Source: Hymenobacter negativus
Lineage (GTDB): Bacteria; Bacteroidota; Bacteroidia; Cytophagales; Hymenobacteraceae
Direction: 5' to 3'
Assembly (NCBI RefSeq): GCF_017571495.1
Contig: NZ_JAGETZ010000007.1
Coordinates: 233,222 to 297,221, forward strand
DNA length: 64,000 nucleotides
The notes under the pieces were generated by a model. That model did not search any database, was not told where the DNA came from, and saw only the letters and a program-made list of their open reading frames with translations. This document shows, one piece after another, positions 36,023 to 44,344 of the stretch. The translations under genes and the position numbers were made by a program. Within the stretch, counting starts at the first letter, position 1. Each line of letters begins with the position of its first letter.

Positions 36023-37354
36023 CTATACAATGGCTTTCTCTTCCATGTCCTGCTCCACGAGCGGGGCTTTGGTTTTGCCGATAATGTAGCGGAGGCCCTT
36101 GTCTTGGGTGAAATAATTCCAGGCCCAGGTGAAGAATACGCCGATGCGGTTGCGGAAGCTAACCAGGGAAATGACGTGGATAAAGCTCCAAGCCAGCCAG
36201 GCAATGAAGCCGTCGAGGTGGATTTCGCGGCCGAAGAGCTTGATATCGGCCACGGCGTGGTTGCGGCCGATGGTAGCCATGGCACCCTTGTCGTCGTACA
36301 CGAAATGCTCCATTAGCCCACCATTAAGCTGGCGCTGGATATTGTCGCCCAGCTGGCGGCCCTGCTGAAGTGCCGGCTGCGCTACCATGGGGTGGCCGTC
36401 GGGATATTTCTCGGTTTTCATCAGGGCGATGTCGCCGATGGCAAACACGTTGTCGTAGCCGTGCACACGGTTGTATTCGTCCACCAGGTAGCGGTTGCCG
36501 GATACTAGGCAGTCGTCGTTGAGGCCGGGAATGGGGGCGCCCGTCACGCCCGCCGCCCAAATGAGGGTGCGGGCAATGAGCTGCTTGCCGTTGTTTAGCG
36601 TCACGGTGTAGCCGTCGTACGACTTCACCCGTGTATCGAGCCACACCTGCACGCCCAACTTCTCCAGGTACTCCAGCGACTTTGCCGAGGCATTGGCCGA
36701 CATGCCCTTCAGCAGCACCGGCCCACTCTGCACCACGTGGATATCCATCTCCTTAAAGTCGATTTCGCGGTAGTCTTTTGGGAACACATGGGTGCGTAGC
36801 TCGCTCAGGGCCCCCGCTATTTCGACGCCAGTGGGGCCACCGCCCACAATCACGAAGTCGAGCATGCTATTAAGCTGCTCGTGGTCGCCGAGCTGTAAGG
36901 CCTGCTCGAAATTGGAAAGCACGGTGTTGCGCAGTTCCAGGGCATCCTCCACGTTCTTGATGGCAATGGCGTTTTTGGCCATCACCTCATCGCCAAAATA
37001 GTTGGTATTCGCGCCGGTAGCCAGCACCAGGAAATCGTAGCGCAGCAGGCCAATGGACGTTTCTACTACCTGCGCTGTAGGGTCGATGCTGGTGACTTCG
37101 GCCAGCCGGAAGTAAAAGTTGTCCTGATGATTGAGGATTTTACGAAACGGCGACACAATGTCGCCCTCATCGAGCCCGGCTGTTGCCACCTGGTAGAGCA
37201 GCGGCTGAAACGTGTGGTAGTTCTGCTTATCAATAAGCACCACCTGTACCGGTGCGTTGGCCAGGGCCTTGGCCAGCTCCAGCCCACCAAAACCGCCCCC
37301 CACAATCACCACGCGCGGCTTGCCGAGGTCGTCTATTTTCGTTAACCCTTCCAT
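36023..37354 (-). CDS. ndh: Type II NADH:quinone oxidoreductase
   Basis: A 443-residue flavoprotein. The FAD-binding motif 'VVIVGGGFGGLELAKAL' is near the start, 'LLYQVATAGL' and a second nucleotide-binding motif 'DFVIVGGGPTGVEIAGAL' (NADH) follow. 'VFAIGDIALMKTEKYPDGHPMVAQPALQQG' is the conserved FAD/quinone-side motif, and the C-terminal helix 'FIAWLAWSFIHVISLVSFRNRIGVFFTWAWNYFT' would attach it to the inner membrane. NDH-2 oxidises NADH and reduces menaquinone without pumping protons. Confidence 0.93.
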   Translation of the reverse strand: MEGLTKIDDLGKPRVVIVGGGFGGLELAKALANAPVQVVLIDKQNYHTFQPLLYQVATAGLDEGDIVSPFRKILNHQDNFYFRLAEVTSIDPTAQVVETSIGLLRYDFLVLATGANTNYFGDEVMAKNAIAIKNVEDALELRNTVLSNFEQALQLGDHEQLNSMLDFVIVGGGPTGVEIAGALSELRTHVFPKDYREIDFKEMDIHVVQSGPVLLKGMSANASAKSLEYLEKLGVQVWLDTRVKSYDGYTVTLNNGKQLIARTLIWAAGVTGAPIPGLNDDCLVSGNRYLVDEYNRVHGYDNVFAIGDIALMKTEKYPDGHPMVAQPALQQGRQLGDNIQRQLNGGLMEHFVYDDKGAMATIGRNHAVADIKLFGREIHLDGFIAWLAWSFIHVISLVSFRNRIGVFFTWAWNYFTQDKGLRYIIGKTKAPLVEQDMEEKAIV

Positions 37355-37453
37355 GCAGTAAAGATGTGCGGCCGGTTGGCGACCCGCAACGTGCCTGCTT
37401 ACCGGAATCGAGGCTGCGGGGTTGCTTTATGAAGCCAGCATGAGGCGCCTCAC

Positions 37454-37900
37454 TTACTTCTCGGCCTGCCGAAATACCAGCCTTGGCGTGGCCGTATCCG
37501 CATCGAAAAGCCGTAGCTCGCCGCTGCTGATTTCGTAGCGTGTTGTCAGGGCCAGGTTGTCGAGGTAGCGGGTTTCGAGCTCCTGCACGGGGCAGGCGAC
37601 GCGAGTCGAAATCTGGGGTGAGATGCTGAGGTGGCCGTTACTGCCGAGGCTGAAACGGCCGCTGAAGTTGTTGCACGGGCCCAGGCCCACGGTGCACTTG
37701 CCCAGGTCCAGCAGCTCCAGGTAGGACTTAGTGGTTTCGGAGTAGCTTGATACTTCTACCGGAAAACTATCCACGCGGGCCAGCATCCAATGGGTAGCGA
37801 GCAGGGGCACCTCAGTGGGGGCGGTTACTTCTTCTTTCTCGCAGCTGGCCAGCGCGAAGGCGGATAAAAAGGCCAGGGGTAGTAAGCGCCGGGGATTCAT
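37454..37900 (-). CDS. META domain lipoprotein (HslJ-like)
   Basis: A 148-residue protein starting at ATG 37900 with a lipoprotein signal (MNPRRLLPLAFLSAFALASC, lipobox LASC). The mature part holds one META domain: 'LLATHWMLARVDSFPV', 'GLGPCNNFSGRFSLGSNGHLSISPQISTRVACPVQELETRYLDNL', 'GELRLFDAD'. The two Cys in GPCNNF and VACP are typical of HslJ/META proteins. Role unknown; relatives are linked to novobiocin or stress phenotypes. It is followed by ndh on the same strand in reverse order (ndh lies downstream). Confidence 0.88.
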   Translation of the reverse strand: MNPRRLLPLAFLSAFALASCEKEEVTAPTEVPLLATHWMLARVDSFPVEVSSYSETTKSYLELLDLGKCTVGLGPCNNFSGRFSLGSNGHLSISPQISTRVACPVQELETRYLDNLALTTRYEISSGELRLFDADTATPRLVFRQAEK

Positions 37901-38102
37901 TGGGAAAGCAGTTGAGCGTGAAGGTGTAATAATAGTAACAAAATACGAAAACGACAATGTTTAGTAAGCGGCCACGGGCTGAAAACAAGCTGGGCCATAG
38001 CTATTTGTTTTCAGCCAAACCCAGTTGTTTGCGAACTCTTTGCGTAAGCGGGGGCGTTGGGGCCCTACCCGCTATTTGCCGCTTACTTCAATAATCCCGC
38101 TT

Positions 38103-38549
38103 ATGAACGTGTTATCGCTTTGCTCGTTGTTGATTGGCAGTAGTTTTTTAGCCGCCGCCGTGCCAGCTTCCTCACCCGTTGAAACCAGTTCGGTTACGGT
38201 CGTGGTTTCTTCTCTGGTATCCACCACTGCTGCCGTCCGACTGTATTTCTATAACACCCGCGAGGGCTTCCTGAAAAGTGGCAAGTGGGCTTTCTCCAAG
38301 TCGGTAAATCCCGGTGGGAAAAGCGAGTTTTCGCTGCCCGTCGACTTGCCCAAAGGCGAATGGGCCGTGGCCATCACCCAGGATATGAATAACAACGATA
38401 AAATCGATAAGAATTTCCTCGGCATCCCCACCGAGCCCTATGCTTTCTCGAACAACATTCGTCCCACCGTGGCTGCGCCCGGTTTCGATGAGTGCAAGTT
38501 CATGGTCGACGGTCCGGGCAAAGTAGTCAGCATCGTGCTGAAGGATTGA
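38103..38549 (+). CDS. DUF2141 secreted protein
   Basis: A 148-residue protein starting at ATG 38103 with a signal peptide (MNVLSLCSLLIGSSFLAAAVPA). The body, 'AAVRLYFYNTREGFLK', 'LPKGEWAVAITQDMNNNDKIDKNFLGIPTEPYAFSNN' and 'DECKFMVDGPGKVVSIVL', is the DUF2141 pattern with an EF-hand-like 'DMNNNDKID' loop. The family is common in Bacteroidota and of unknown function. A terminator follows. Confidence 0.9.
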   Translation: MNVLSLCSLLIGSSFLAAAVPASSPVETSSVTVVVSSLVSTTAAVRLYFYNTREGFLKSGKWAFSKSVNPGGKSEFSLPVDLPKGEWAVAITQDMNNNDKIDKNFLGIPTEPYAFSNNIRPTVAAPGFDECKFMVDGPGKVVSIVLKD

Positions 38550-38568
38550 CCAGCACTAGGTCAGAATA

Positions 38569-38616
38569 AAAAAAGCCCGTCATGCTGAGCGCCGCCGAAG
38601 CATGACGGGCTTTTTC
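38569..38616. terminator. Terminator hairpin made of a repeat
   Basis: aaaaagcccgtcatgct pairs with agcatgacgggcttttt between convergent genes. The sequence belongs to the 'gtcatgctgagc' repeat family, so a dispersed repeat serves here as terminator. Confidence 0.8.
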
Positions 38617-38631
38617 TTTGCTTCAAGTCCA

Positions 38632-39117
38632 TCAATCGCCCCGAAACGGGTGCAGCCCGCGCGCTAGGTTCTCGGTGAGTTTCACGGCGCGGCGGATGCG
38701 GGTTTCGGGCTGCTTGGCCTCGTCCACCAGCCGGGCCATGGCGCGGCGGTGCGCGCCGCTGTAGTTGTGAAAGGCGGTTTCGGCCTCGGGCCAAGCGGCG
38801 AGGGCTTCGGCTAGCTCGTTGGGCAGGTCGACGTGGTCGGGGTTAGGGTCGGGCTCGATGGCGATTTCCAACTCGTCGCCCAAGGATATACCTACGTGGC
38901 GGCACACATCCTTATTCAGCATAAGGTAGCGTCCGCCGCCTTCCAACGGCAGCAGCCCCAGCCGCAACGCCTGCCCACGAATGGTGACGATGACGCGCTT
39001 AGCCGCTTTGCCGCCGAGGGCTTCGAGCACGTCGGCTGGCACCACAATGGTTTGGGTGGGCATAAAGCTGGGGCCGCCTGGCTCCAGTGGGGCGCGAAAG
39101 ATGACGAAAGGATTCAT
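38632..39117 (-). CDS. DUF1905/YdeI-type protein
   Basis: A 161-residue cytoplasmic protein. Residues 1-90 ('FRAPLEPGGPSFMPTQTIVVPADVLEALG', 'KRVIVTIRGQALRLGLLPLEGGGRYLMLNKDVCRHVGISLGDELEIAIE') fit the DUF1905 beta-barrel, and the C-terminal helix 'NELAEALAAWPEAETAFHNYSGAHRRAMARLVDEAKQPETRIRRAVKLTENLARG' fits the YdeI/OmpD-associated helix. Function in the cell is not established. ATG 39117 is chosen over 39192. Confidence 0.85.
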   Translation of the reverse strand: MNPFVIFRAPLEPGGPSFMPTQTIVVPADVLEALGGKAAKRVIVTIRGQALRLGLLPLEGGGRYLMLNKDVCRHVGISLGDELEIAIEPDPNPDHVDLPNELAEALAAWPEAETAFHNYSGAHRRAMARLVDEAKQPETRIRRAVKLTENLARGLHPFRGD

Positions 39118-39152
39118 AAGGACAAAAGATAGCGCCACTGGGCAAATCTTGT

Positions 39153-40403
39153 TCACGAATTTCGGACCTGCCCGGAGCCGCGCACCTGCCATTTGTAGCT
39201 GGTTAGCTCCTCCAGGCCCATTGGGCCGCGGGCGTGCAGCTTCTGAGTGCTGATACCGATTTCAGCCCCCAGCCCAAACTGCGCGCCATCGGTGAAAGCG
39301 GTGGAGGCGTTGGCGTACACGGCTGCGGCATCCACGGCATTGAGGAAGGTTTCGAGATGCTCAGCATCTTCCGAGATAATGGCCTCGCTGTGCTTCGAGC
39401 CAAATTGCGCAATGTGGTCCAGCGCCTCGGTCAACGAAGCGACGGTTTTCACGGCCATGCGCAGCGATAGAAACTCCGTGCCGAAGTGCGCCTCAGTGGC
39501 CGGAGCCAGTAGTTCAGCCGGGTAGTGCCCGGTAAGTGCCTTCCGGGCCGATGCGTCGGCAAAAAGCTGGACGCCGGCAGCGGCTACCGGGACCAGTAGC
39601 TTGGGTAAGTCAGTAAGTCGGCTTTCGTGAATCAGCAGGCAGTCGAGCGAGTTGCACACGCTCACGCGGCGGGTTTTGGCATTGTGAATAATGGCCGCGC
39701 CTGTTTCTAAATCGCCGGTTTCATCGAAGAAAGTGTGTACCACGCCAGCCCCGGTTTCAATGACGGGCACCCGCGCTTTTTCCCGCACATAGTTGATAAG
39801 CGACTGGCTGCCGCGTGGAATTAGTACATCGACGTAGCCTACTGCCGCCAGCAGGGCCGCCGTGGCAGCGCGGTCGGGCGGCAGGAGGGTGGCCACGGCA
39901 GGGTTCAGGCCATGGCGCACGAGCACGGGGCGAGCCACGAACAGCAGCGCGGCGTTGGAGAAAGCCGCATCGGAGCCGCCTTTCAACAGGCAGGTGTTGC
40001 CGGTTTTCAGGCACAGCGCGAGGCTGTCGAACGTCACATTGGGCCGTGCCTCGTAGACGATGCCAACCACGCCCAATGGCACCCGCACCTTGCGCAGCTG
40101 CAAGCCATTCGGCCGCTCGGTTTCGCTGATAACCTGGCCCAGCGGCGAGGGCAGTGCGGCTACATTGCGCAGGTCGTCGGCCATACCCTGGAGGCGCTCG
40201 GCGGTGAGGCGCAGGCGGTCGTGGTTGGGGTTGGTTTCGGGCATCAGGGCCAAATCCCTGGCGTTTTCGACCAACAGGAAGTCGGTTTCGGCCACGATGG
40301 CTGTGGCCAAGTCGCGCAGCAATGCATCGGTGGCAGCAGGGCCGAAGGCGGCCAACTCGCGGCTGGCTTGTTGGGCGGCTTGAAAGAGAGGCGTCAGGTC
40401 CAC
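39153..40403 (-). CDS. proA: Gamma-glutamyl phosphate reductase
   Basis: About 416 residues, the normal ProA length. 'VPLGVVGIVYEARPNVTFDSLALCLKTGNTCLLKGGSDA', 'IPRGSQSLINYVREKARVPVIETGAGVVHTFFDE' and the catalytic-Cys segment 'AKTRRVSVCNSLDCLLIHES' are ProA/aldehyde-dehydrogenase motifs. It reduces gamma-glutamyl phosphate to glutamate semialdehyde with NADPH, the second step of proline synthesis. No ATG is at the 5' end: GTG 40403 begins one base after the proB stop, and TTG 40412 would overlap proB by 8 bp. Either way it is tightly coupled to proB. Confidence 0.95.
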   Translation of the reverse strand: MDLTPLFQAAQQASRELAAFGPAATDALLRDLATAIVAETDFLLVENARDLALMPETNPNHDRLRLTAERLQGMADDLRNVAALPSPLGQVISETERPNGLQLRKVRVPLGVVGIVYEARPNVTFDSLALCLKTGNTCLLKGGSDAAFSNAALLFVARPVLVRHGLNPAVATLLPPDRAATAALLAAVGYVDVLIPRGSQSLINYVREKARVPVIETGAGVVHTFFDETGDLETGAAIIHNAKTRRVSVCNSLDCLLIHESRLTDLPKLLVPVAAAGVQLFADASARKALTGHYPAELLAPATEAHFGTEFLSLRMAVKTVASLTEALDHIAQFGSKHSEAIISEDAEHLETFLNAVDAAAVYANASTAFTDGAQFGLGAEIGISTQKLHARGPMGLEELTSYKWQVRGSGQVRNS

Positions 40404-40404
40404 G

Positions 40405-41496
40405 TTAGGCAAGGTCAGGGTTCAGAAACAGGTAATCGTAGTGCACCAGCGGGCGCTGGTGTTGCTGGCCCAGCCGCTCCTGCGCTTTCTCGGCTCCGTA
40501 TTCGGCAATGCCGAGGCCCAGAGGCTGGCCGGCTTCGTCGGTAATCTGCACAATATCGCCTTTTTGAAACTCGCCTTTGATGCCCAGCACGCCCACCGGC
40601 AGCAGGCTTACGGCCTTGCCTGGCGTGCTGAGGGCCTCCCGCGCCCCGGCATTTACCTGCACAGTGGCCTTCACCGCGCTTTGGGCGTGGGCCAGCCATT
40701 TCTTCTTGCCCGAAGCTGTTTTGCTGGGCCGGAACCAAGTGTTTACCGCATTTTCGGCCAGCACGGCGGGTAGGATGCCGGCCGTTTTGCCATTGGCAAT
40801 GTGCACGCTGATGCCCAGCTTGGCCACCTTGTGCGCCATGTGGCACTTGGTGAGCATGCCGCCCCGCCCAAACTGTGAGCGTTGCGCCGTAATAAAGGTG
40901 TCGAATCCCTTATCGCTCGGCGCAATCTCCCGAATCAATTCTGATTCCGGCAGGCGCGGGTCGCCGGTGAAAATGCCGTCCACGTTGGTGAGGATGATGA
41001 GCGCATCGGCGTCGAGCTGGGCCGCAATGAGGCTGGCCAGCTCGTCGTTATCCGTAAACATCAGCTCCGTGACGGAGATGACATCGTTCTCATTCACAAT
41101 CGGAATTACCTGCTGCTGCAGCAGCTCCTGAAAGCAGTTTTTCATGTTCAGGTAGTGCTGGCGGTCGCGGAAATCTTCCTTGGTCACCAGCACCTGGGCG
41201 CAGAGCAGGTTGTGCTTGGCCAGCAGCTCGGCGTAGGTGCTCAGCAGCTTTACCTGGCCCACAGCGGCCAGCAGCTGGCGGCTGCGCACTGCATCGGTCT
41301 GGGCTGGGAGGGTGATGAGGCTGCGGCCCGCCGCCACCGCGCCCGACGACACCACGATGACTTCCAGGCCCAAGGTTTTGAGCTGCACAATCTGGCCCAC
41401 CAACTGCTCCATGCGGTCAAGGTCGGGCAGGCCGTTGTCCTGTGTGAGAACGTTGGAACCGATTTTAACAACGAGGCGGCGATAGGGGAGGGGCAT
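40405..41496 (-). CDS. proB: Glutamate 5-kinase
   Basis: A 363-residue protein with an amino-acid-kinase domain ('RLVVKIGSNVLTQDNG', 'EVIVVSSGAVAAGR', 'IPIVNENDVIS', 'LASLIAAQLDADALIILTNVDGIF') and a C-terminal PUA domain (from about residue 270, 'GIKGEFQKGDIVQITDEAGQPLGLGIAEYGAEKAQERLG'). It phosphorylates glutamate, the first and feedback-regulated step of proline synthesis. ATG 41496 (MPLPYRRLVVKIG) is the family start; the frame stays open upstream through the palindrome ladder and that extension is rejected. It forms an operon with proA. Confidence 0.95.
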   Translation of the reverse strand: MPLPYRRLVVKIGSNVLTQDNGLPDLDRMEQLVGQIVQLKTLGLEVIVVSSGAVAAGRSLITLPAQTDAVRSRQLLAAVGQVKLLSTYAELLAKHNLLCAQVLVTKEDFRDRQHYLNMKNCFQELLQQQVIPIVNENDVISVTELMFTDNDELASLIAAQLDADALIILTNVDGIFTGDPRLPESELIREIAPSDKGFDTFITAQRSQFGRGGMLTKCHMAHKVAKLGISVHIANGKTAGILPAVLAENAVNTWFRPSKTASGKKKWLAHAQSAVKATVQVNAGAREALSTPGKAVSLLPVGVLGIKGEFQKGDIVQITDEAGQPLGLGIAEYGAEKAQERLGQQHQRPLVHYDYLFLNPDLA

Positions 41497-41529
41497 GGGG
41501 TAAATAGCAAAGACGCGCAAAGATGTGCC

Positions 41530-41790
41530 CACCCGCAACCAGTTGCCTAAAAACATGAACCGGTTCGTCTTTTTAGGCAACTGGTTTGGCTTTGATGGAA
41601 ACAAATTGCCCAAAAAGACGAACCAGTTTGGTCCACAGGGCAATTAGTTTCTACTAAAGCCGAACCAGTACGGCAAAAAAGGCAGCCAGCTACCCAAAAA
41701 GGGGAACAAGTTGGGGGCCGACCCCAACTTGTTCCCCTTTTTGGGTAGTGAGTTTGGGTCCGACCCCAACTCGTTTGGGTGCCAGGTCGG
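41530..41790. repeat. Phased palindrome ladder 3 (exact 21-bp steps)
   Basis: Twelve octamers of the form AACNNGTT or close variants start at 41537, 41558, 41579, 41600, 41621, 41642, 41663, 41684, 41705, 41726, 41747 and 41768, i.e. exactly every 21 bp. Examples are aaccagtt, aaccggtt, aactggtt, aacaagtt, aacttgtt and aactcgtt. The 13-bp spacers are variable but partly inverted copies of one another (gcctaaaaacatg against cgtctttttaggc; acccaaaaagggg against cccctttttgggt; gggggccgacccc and tgggtccgacccc). It lies upstream of proB and downstream of the aldo/keto reductase gene. Confidence 0.93.
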
Positions 41791-41803
41791 TCCCAGTGGG
41801 GCG

Positions 41804-42802
41804 CTATGCAGTGGCCGTTTCCAGTTCTCGCAACTGTTTGTTGATGAAATCCACCTCTTCAAACGTTAGTTGAAAGTCCATTGCCTTGGCATTCTGCATG
41901 GCCTGCTCAGGGTTCCGGGCACCCACCAGCGCCACCGTGATGCCGGGCTGGGCCAGCGTCCAGCGCAGCACCAGCTGGCCGAGGGAGGCGTTTTTGGTTT
42001 CGGCCAGCGGCCGGATTTTGTTCAGCACGGCATTCACCCGCTTCACGTTTTCGGGCGTGAACAGGCGATGGCCTTTGCGCAGGTCACCTTCGCCAAACTC
42101 CTGGCCGGGCTTCATTTTACCCGTCAGCAAGCCCAGTTGCAGTGGGCTGTACACCAGAATGCCCTTATCGTTTTCGATGGAGTACGGTACCACGTCCTTT
42201 TCGATATCGCGGCGCACCATGCTGTAGGGCACCTGGTTAGAGGCGATGTTGAGGGTTTTCTCGGCTTCCTGCATTTGGGCCACCGAATAGTTGCTCACGC
42301 CGCCCGCGCGTACTTTGCCCTGCTCGATGAGGCGGCTCAGGGCTTCCATGGTTTCGTCAATCGGCGTGGTTACGTCGGGCCAGTGCTGCTGGTAGAGGTC
42401 GATGTAGTCGGTGCCGAGGCGGCGCAGGCTGTCTTCACACTCCTTGATGATGCTGTCGCGGCCGGCGTATTTGTACACGTCGAGGTCCTGGCCGTTGTTG
42501 TCCTTGGTTTTCATGGCGAAATCACCCTGGGCCAGGTCCCAGCGCATGCCGAACTTGGTGAGGATTTGCACCTTATCGCGGGGCAGGCTTTTGATGGCCT
42601 CGCCCACAATCTGCTCGCTGAATCCCATGCCGTAGATGGGCGCGGTGTCGATGCTGGTCACGCCCAAATCGTAGCTGGCGTGGATGGCGCCCACCGCGTC
42701 GTTCTGTTCGGTGCCGCCCCACATCCAGCCGCCGGCCGCCCAACTGCCAAAGGCGATGCGCGAAACGGAAACGTCGGAGGAGCCTAATTTTTGAAATTCC
42801 AT
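41804..42802 (-). CDS. Aldo/keto reductase
   Basis: A 332-residue TIM-barrel oxidoreductase. 'LGVTSIDTAPIYGMGFSEQIVGEAI' carries the catalytic Asp and Tyr, 'VQILTKFGMRWD' the Lys, and 'DYIDLYQQHWPDVTTPIDETMEAL' the His-containing strand; 'RAGGVSNYSVAQM' and 'VALVGARNPEQAMQNAKAMDF' complete the NADPH site. It reduces aldehydes or ketones with NADPH in the cytoplasm; sequence alone does not show the substrate. The palindrome ladder begins right after its stop codon. Confidence 0.92.
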   Translation of the reverse strand: MEFQKLGSSDVSVSRIAFGSWAAGGWMWGGTEQNDAVGAIHASYDLGVTSIDTAPIYGMGFSEQIVGEAIKSLPRDKVQILTKFGMRWDLAQGDFAMKTKDNNGQDLDVYKYAGRDSIIKECEDSLRRLGTDYIDLYQQHWPDVTTPIDETMEALSRLIEQGKVRAGGVSNYSVAQMQEAEKTLNIASNQVPYSMVRRDIEKDVVPYSIENDKGILVYSPLQLGLLTGKMKPGQEFGEGDLRKGHRLFTPENVKRVNAVLNKIRPLAETKNASLGQLVLRWTLAQPGITVALVGARNPEQAMQNAKAMDFQLTFEEVDFINKQLRELETATA

Positions 42803-43113
42803 GAGAGTGAGTTGGTCTGGTGAATGCCCGGAGGGGCGAGGTTGCTAACCGGCCTTTGGGGCCGAAGGTTGCGGAGGAGCTAATTGGAAGAGCCGGGACA
42901 GGTACTAAAACGAATGGTCGTGCGGAGCACAGCCGAAGCAGCTCGTGTGGATTGGTAACTCGCTTATTCAACGGTTGAATCACCGTTGAAGTAGAGCTGC
43001 TTCGGCTACGCTCCGCAGGACGTTGCACCGTTCCCGAATCTCCGCACTTCCTCGAAACTTTTCGCTGCCTCTGCCTCTTGTAGCCACTTCTGTAGCTTTA
43101 AAATCCCAACGAT
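42803..43113. other. Divergent intergenic region with an inverted repeat
   Basis: Between the aldo/keto reductase (minus) and the DsbA-family gene (plus). It contains arms at 42916-42944 and 42994-43022 (29 bp, few mismatches, core 'agccgaagcagctc') and inside them a small hairpin, ttcaacgg/ccgttgaa at 42967-42990. No gene recognised. Confidence 0.7.
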
Positions 43114-43806
43114 ATGAAAGTTGAAATCTGGTCCGATGTGGTATGCCCGTTCTGCTACATCGGCAAGCGCAAATTCGAAAAAGCCCTGGCCGGCTTCGCC
43201 CACCGCGACGAGGTAGAAGTAGTATGGCACAGCTTCCAGCTCGACCCCAACTCTGAGCCCTTGCCCGGCCAAAGCATCCATGACTCGCTGGCCAAAAAAA
43301 AGGGCGTTTCCGTTGACGAAGCCCGCAGCATGGGCGAGTACGTAACCAAAGCCGCCGTCGAAGTCGGCCTGCATTACGACTTCGACCGCACCATTCCGGC
43401 CAACACGTTCCTGGCGCACCAGCTCATTCACCTCGGTGCCCACCACGGCAAGCAGGATGCCACCAAGGAACGCCTCATGGCTGCCTACTACCTCGAAGGT
43501 CAGAACGTGGGCGACCTCGACACCTTGGTAAAGCTCGGTACCGAAGTCGGCCTCCACGCTACCGAAAGCCGTGAGGCCCTCACGGCCGGCACCTACGCCA
43601 ACGCCGTGCGCCTCGACGAGTACCAAGCCCAGCAAATAGGCGTTCGTGGCGTGCCCTTCTTCGTGTTTGAGGATAAATACGCCGTTTCCGGTGCCCAGCA
43701 GCCCGAGCTATTCGCCGAAGTGCTGGAAAAGGTATACGACGAGTTTAAGCCTAAGCTGACACTGGTAGCCGATGGCGCGGTGTGCGGGCCGGAGGGCTGC
43801 GACTAA
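43114..43806 (+). CDS. DsbA family oxidoreductase, FrnE type
   Basis: A 230-residue thioredoxin-fold protein. The active site CPFC (Cys12-Cys15) follows 'MKVEIWSDVV', and the helical insertion and 'GVRGVPFFVFEDKYAVSGAQQPELFAEVL' (cis-Pro loop) are typical of FrnE/2-hydroxychromene-isomerase-like DsbA proteins. No signal peptide, so a cytoplasmic thiol-disulfide role is expected. A C-terminal 'VCGPEGCD' adds a further Cys pair. FrnE in Deinococcus is linked to oxidative-stress tolerance. Confidence 0.9.
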   Translation: MKVEIWSDVVCPFCYIGKRKFEKALAGFAHRDEVEVVWHSFQLDPNSEPLPGQSIHDSLAKKKGVSVDEARSMGEYVTKAAVEVGLHYDFDRTIPANTFLAHQLIHLGAHHGKQDATKERLMAAYYLEGQNVGDLDTLVKLGTEVGLHATESREALTAGTYANAVRLDEYQAQQIGVRGVPFFVFEDKYAVSGAQQPELFAEVLEKVYDEFKPKLTLVADGAVCGPEGCD

Positions 43807-43832
43807 GCGCCTGCTTTCACCTGACCGCAAAT

Positions 43833-43875
43833 AGCCCGTTGTGCTGAGGACTACCGAAGCATGGCGGGCTGTTTT
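43833..43875. terminator. Terminator hairpin
   Basis: agcccgttgtgct pairs imperfectly with agcatggcgggct, followed by gtttt, between convergent genes. It is a degraded member of the 'gtcatgctgag' repeat family. Confidence 0.7.
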
Positions 43876-43886
43876 GTCGTTCGGGC

Positions 43887-44336
43887 CTACGCCCGTCGCA
43901 TGGGAATGTGCGGAATACCGTCTTCCACATACATTGGCCCGCATTGCTCATACCCGAATCCGTTATAAAAGGCCTCTAGATGCTGCTGGGCCCCAATCTT
44001 ATTGGGTTGCGGGCCAAATAGCGCGTCGGAATGCGCCAGCGCCTGCCGCATCAGCTCGCGGCCCAGCCCATACTGCCGAAACGGTGGTGCCACGATGACG
44101 CGCCCAATGCTGGCTTCGGTGTAGCACTTGCCGGCATCGAAGAGGCGGGCGTAGGCGGCCAGCTCGCCGGCTTCGTTGTAGCCCAGCAGGTGGTAGGCGT
44201 CGGGGTCTTGGCGGTCAATGTCTTGATAGGCGCAGTTTTGCTCTACCACAAACACCTCCGAGCGCAGGCGCAACACGTCGTAGAGAATGAGGGGGGGAAA
44301 GGATTCGAAGGGAAGGCAGTGCCAGCGGATGGTCAT
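43887..44336 (-). CDS. GNAT acetyltransferase, ElaA type
   Basis: A 149-residue protein. 'WHCLPFESFPPLILYDVLRLRSEVFVVEQNCAYQDIDRQDPDAYHLLGY' is the ElaA N-terminal signature, and the acetyl-CoA loop 'IGRVIVAPPFRQYGLGRELMRQAL' is present, with 'EAFYNGFGYEQCGPMYVEDGIPHIPM' at the end. ElaA proteins transfer acetyl groups to unknown substrates in the cytoplasm. ATG 44336 (MTIRWHCLPF) is the family start; the upstream open frame is rejected. The DUF6624-like gene lies 8 bp upstream on the same strand. Confidence 0.9.
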   Translation of the reverse strand: MTIRWHCLPFESFPPLILYDVLRLRSEVFVVEQNCAYQDIDRQDPDAYHLLGYNEAGELAAYARLFDAGKCYTEASIGRVIVAPPFRQYGLGRELMRQALAHSDALFGPQPNKIGAQQHLEAFYNGFGYEQCGPMYVEDGIPHIPMRRA

Positions 44337-44344
44337 AAGAAGCG

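Noticed and set aside
41530..41790. CRISPR array
   Set aside because: The pitch is only 21 bp, the conserved part is 8 bp and palindromic, spacers pair with one another, and no cas genes are near.
41644..41862. 72-residue open frame and the N-terminal extension of proB to 41643
   Set aside because: Both run through the palindrome ladder; the peptide repeats ('SAPLGPTWHPNELGSDPN') mirror the repeat and match no protein family.
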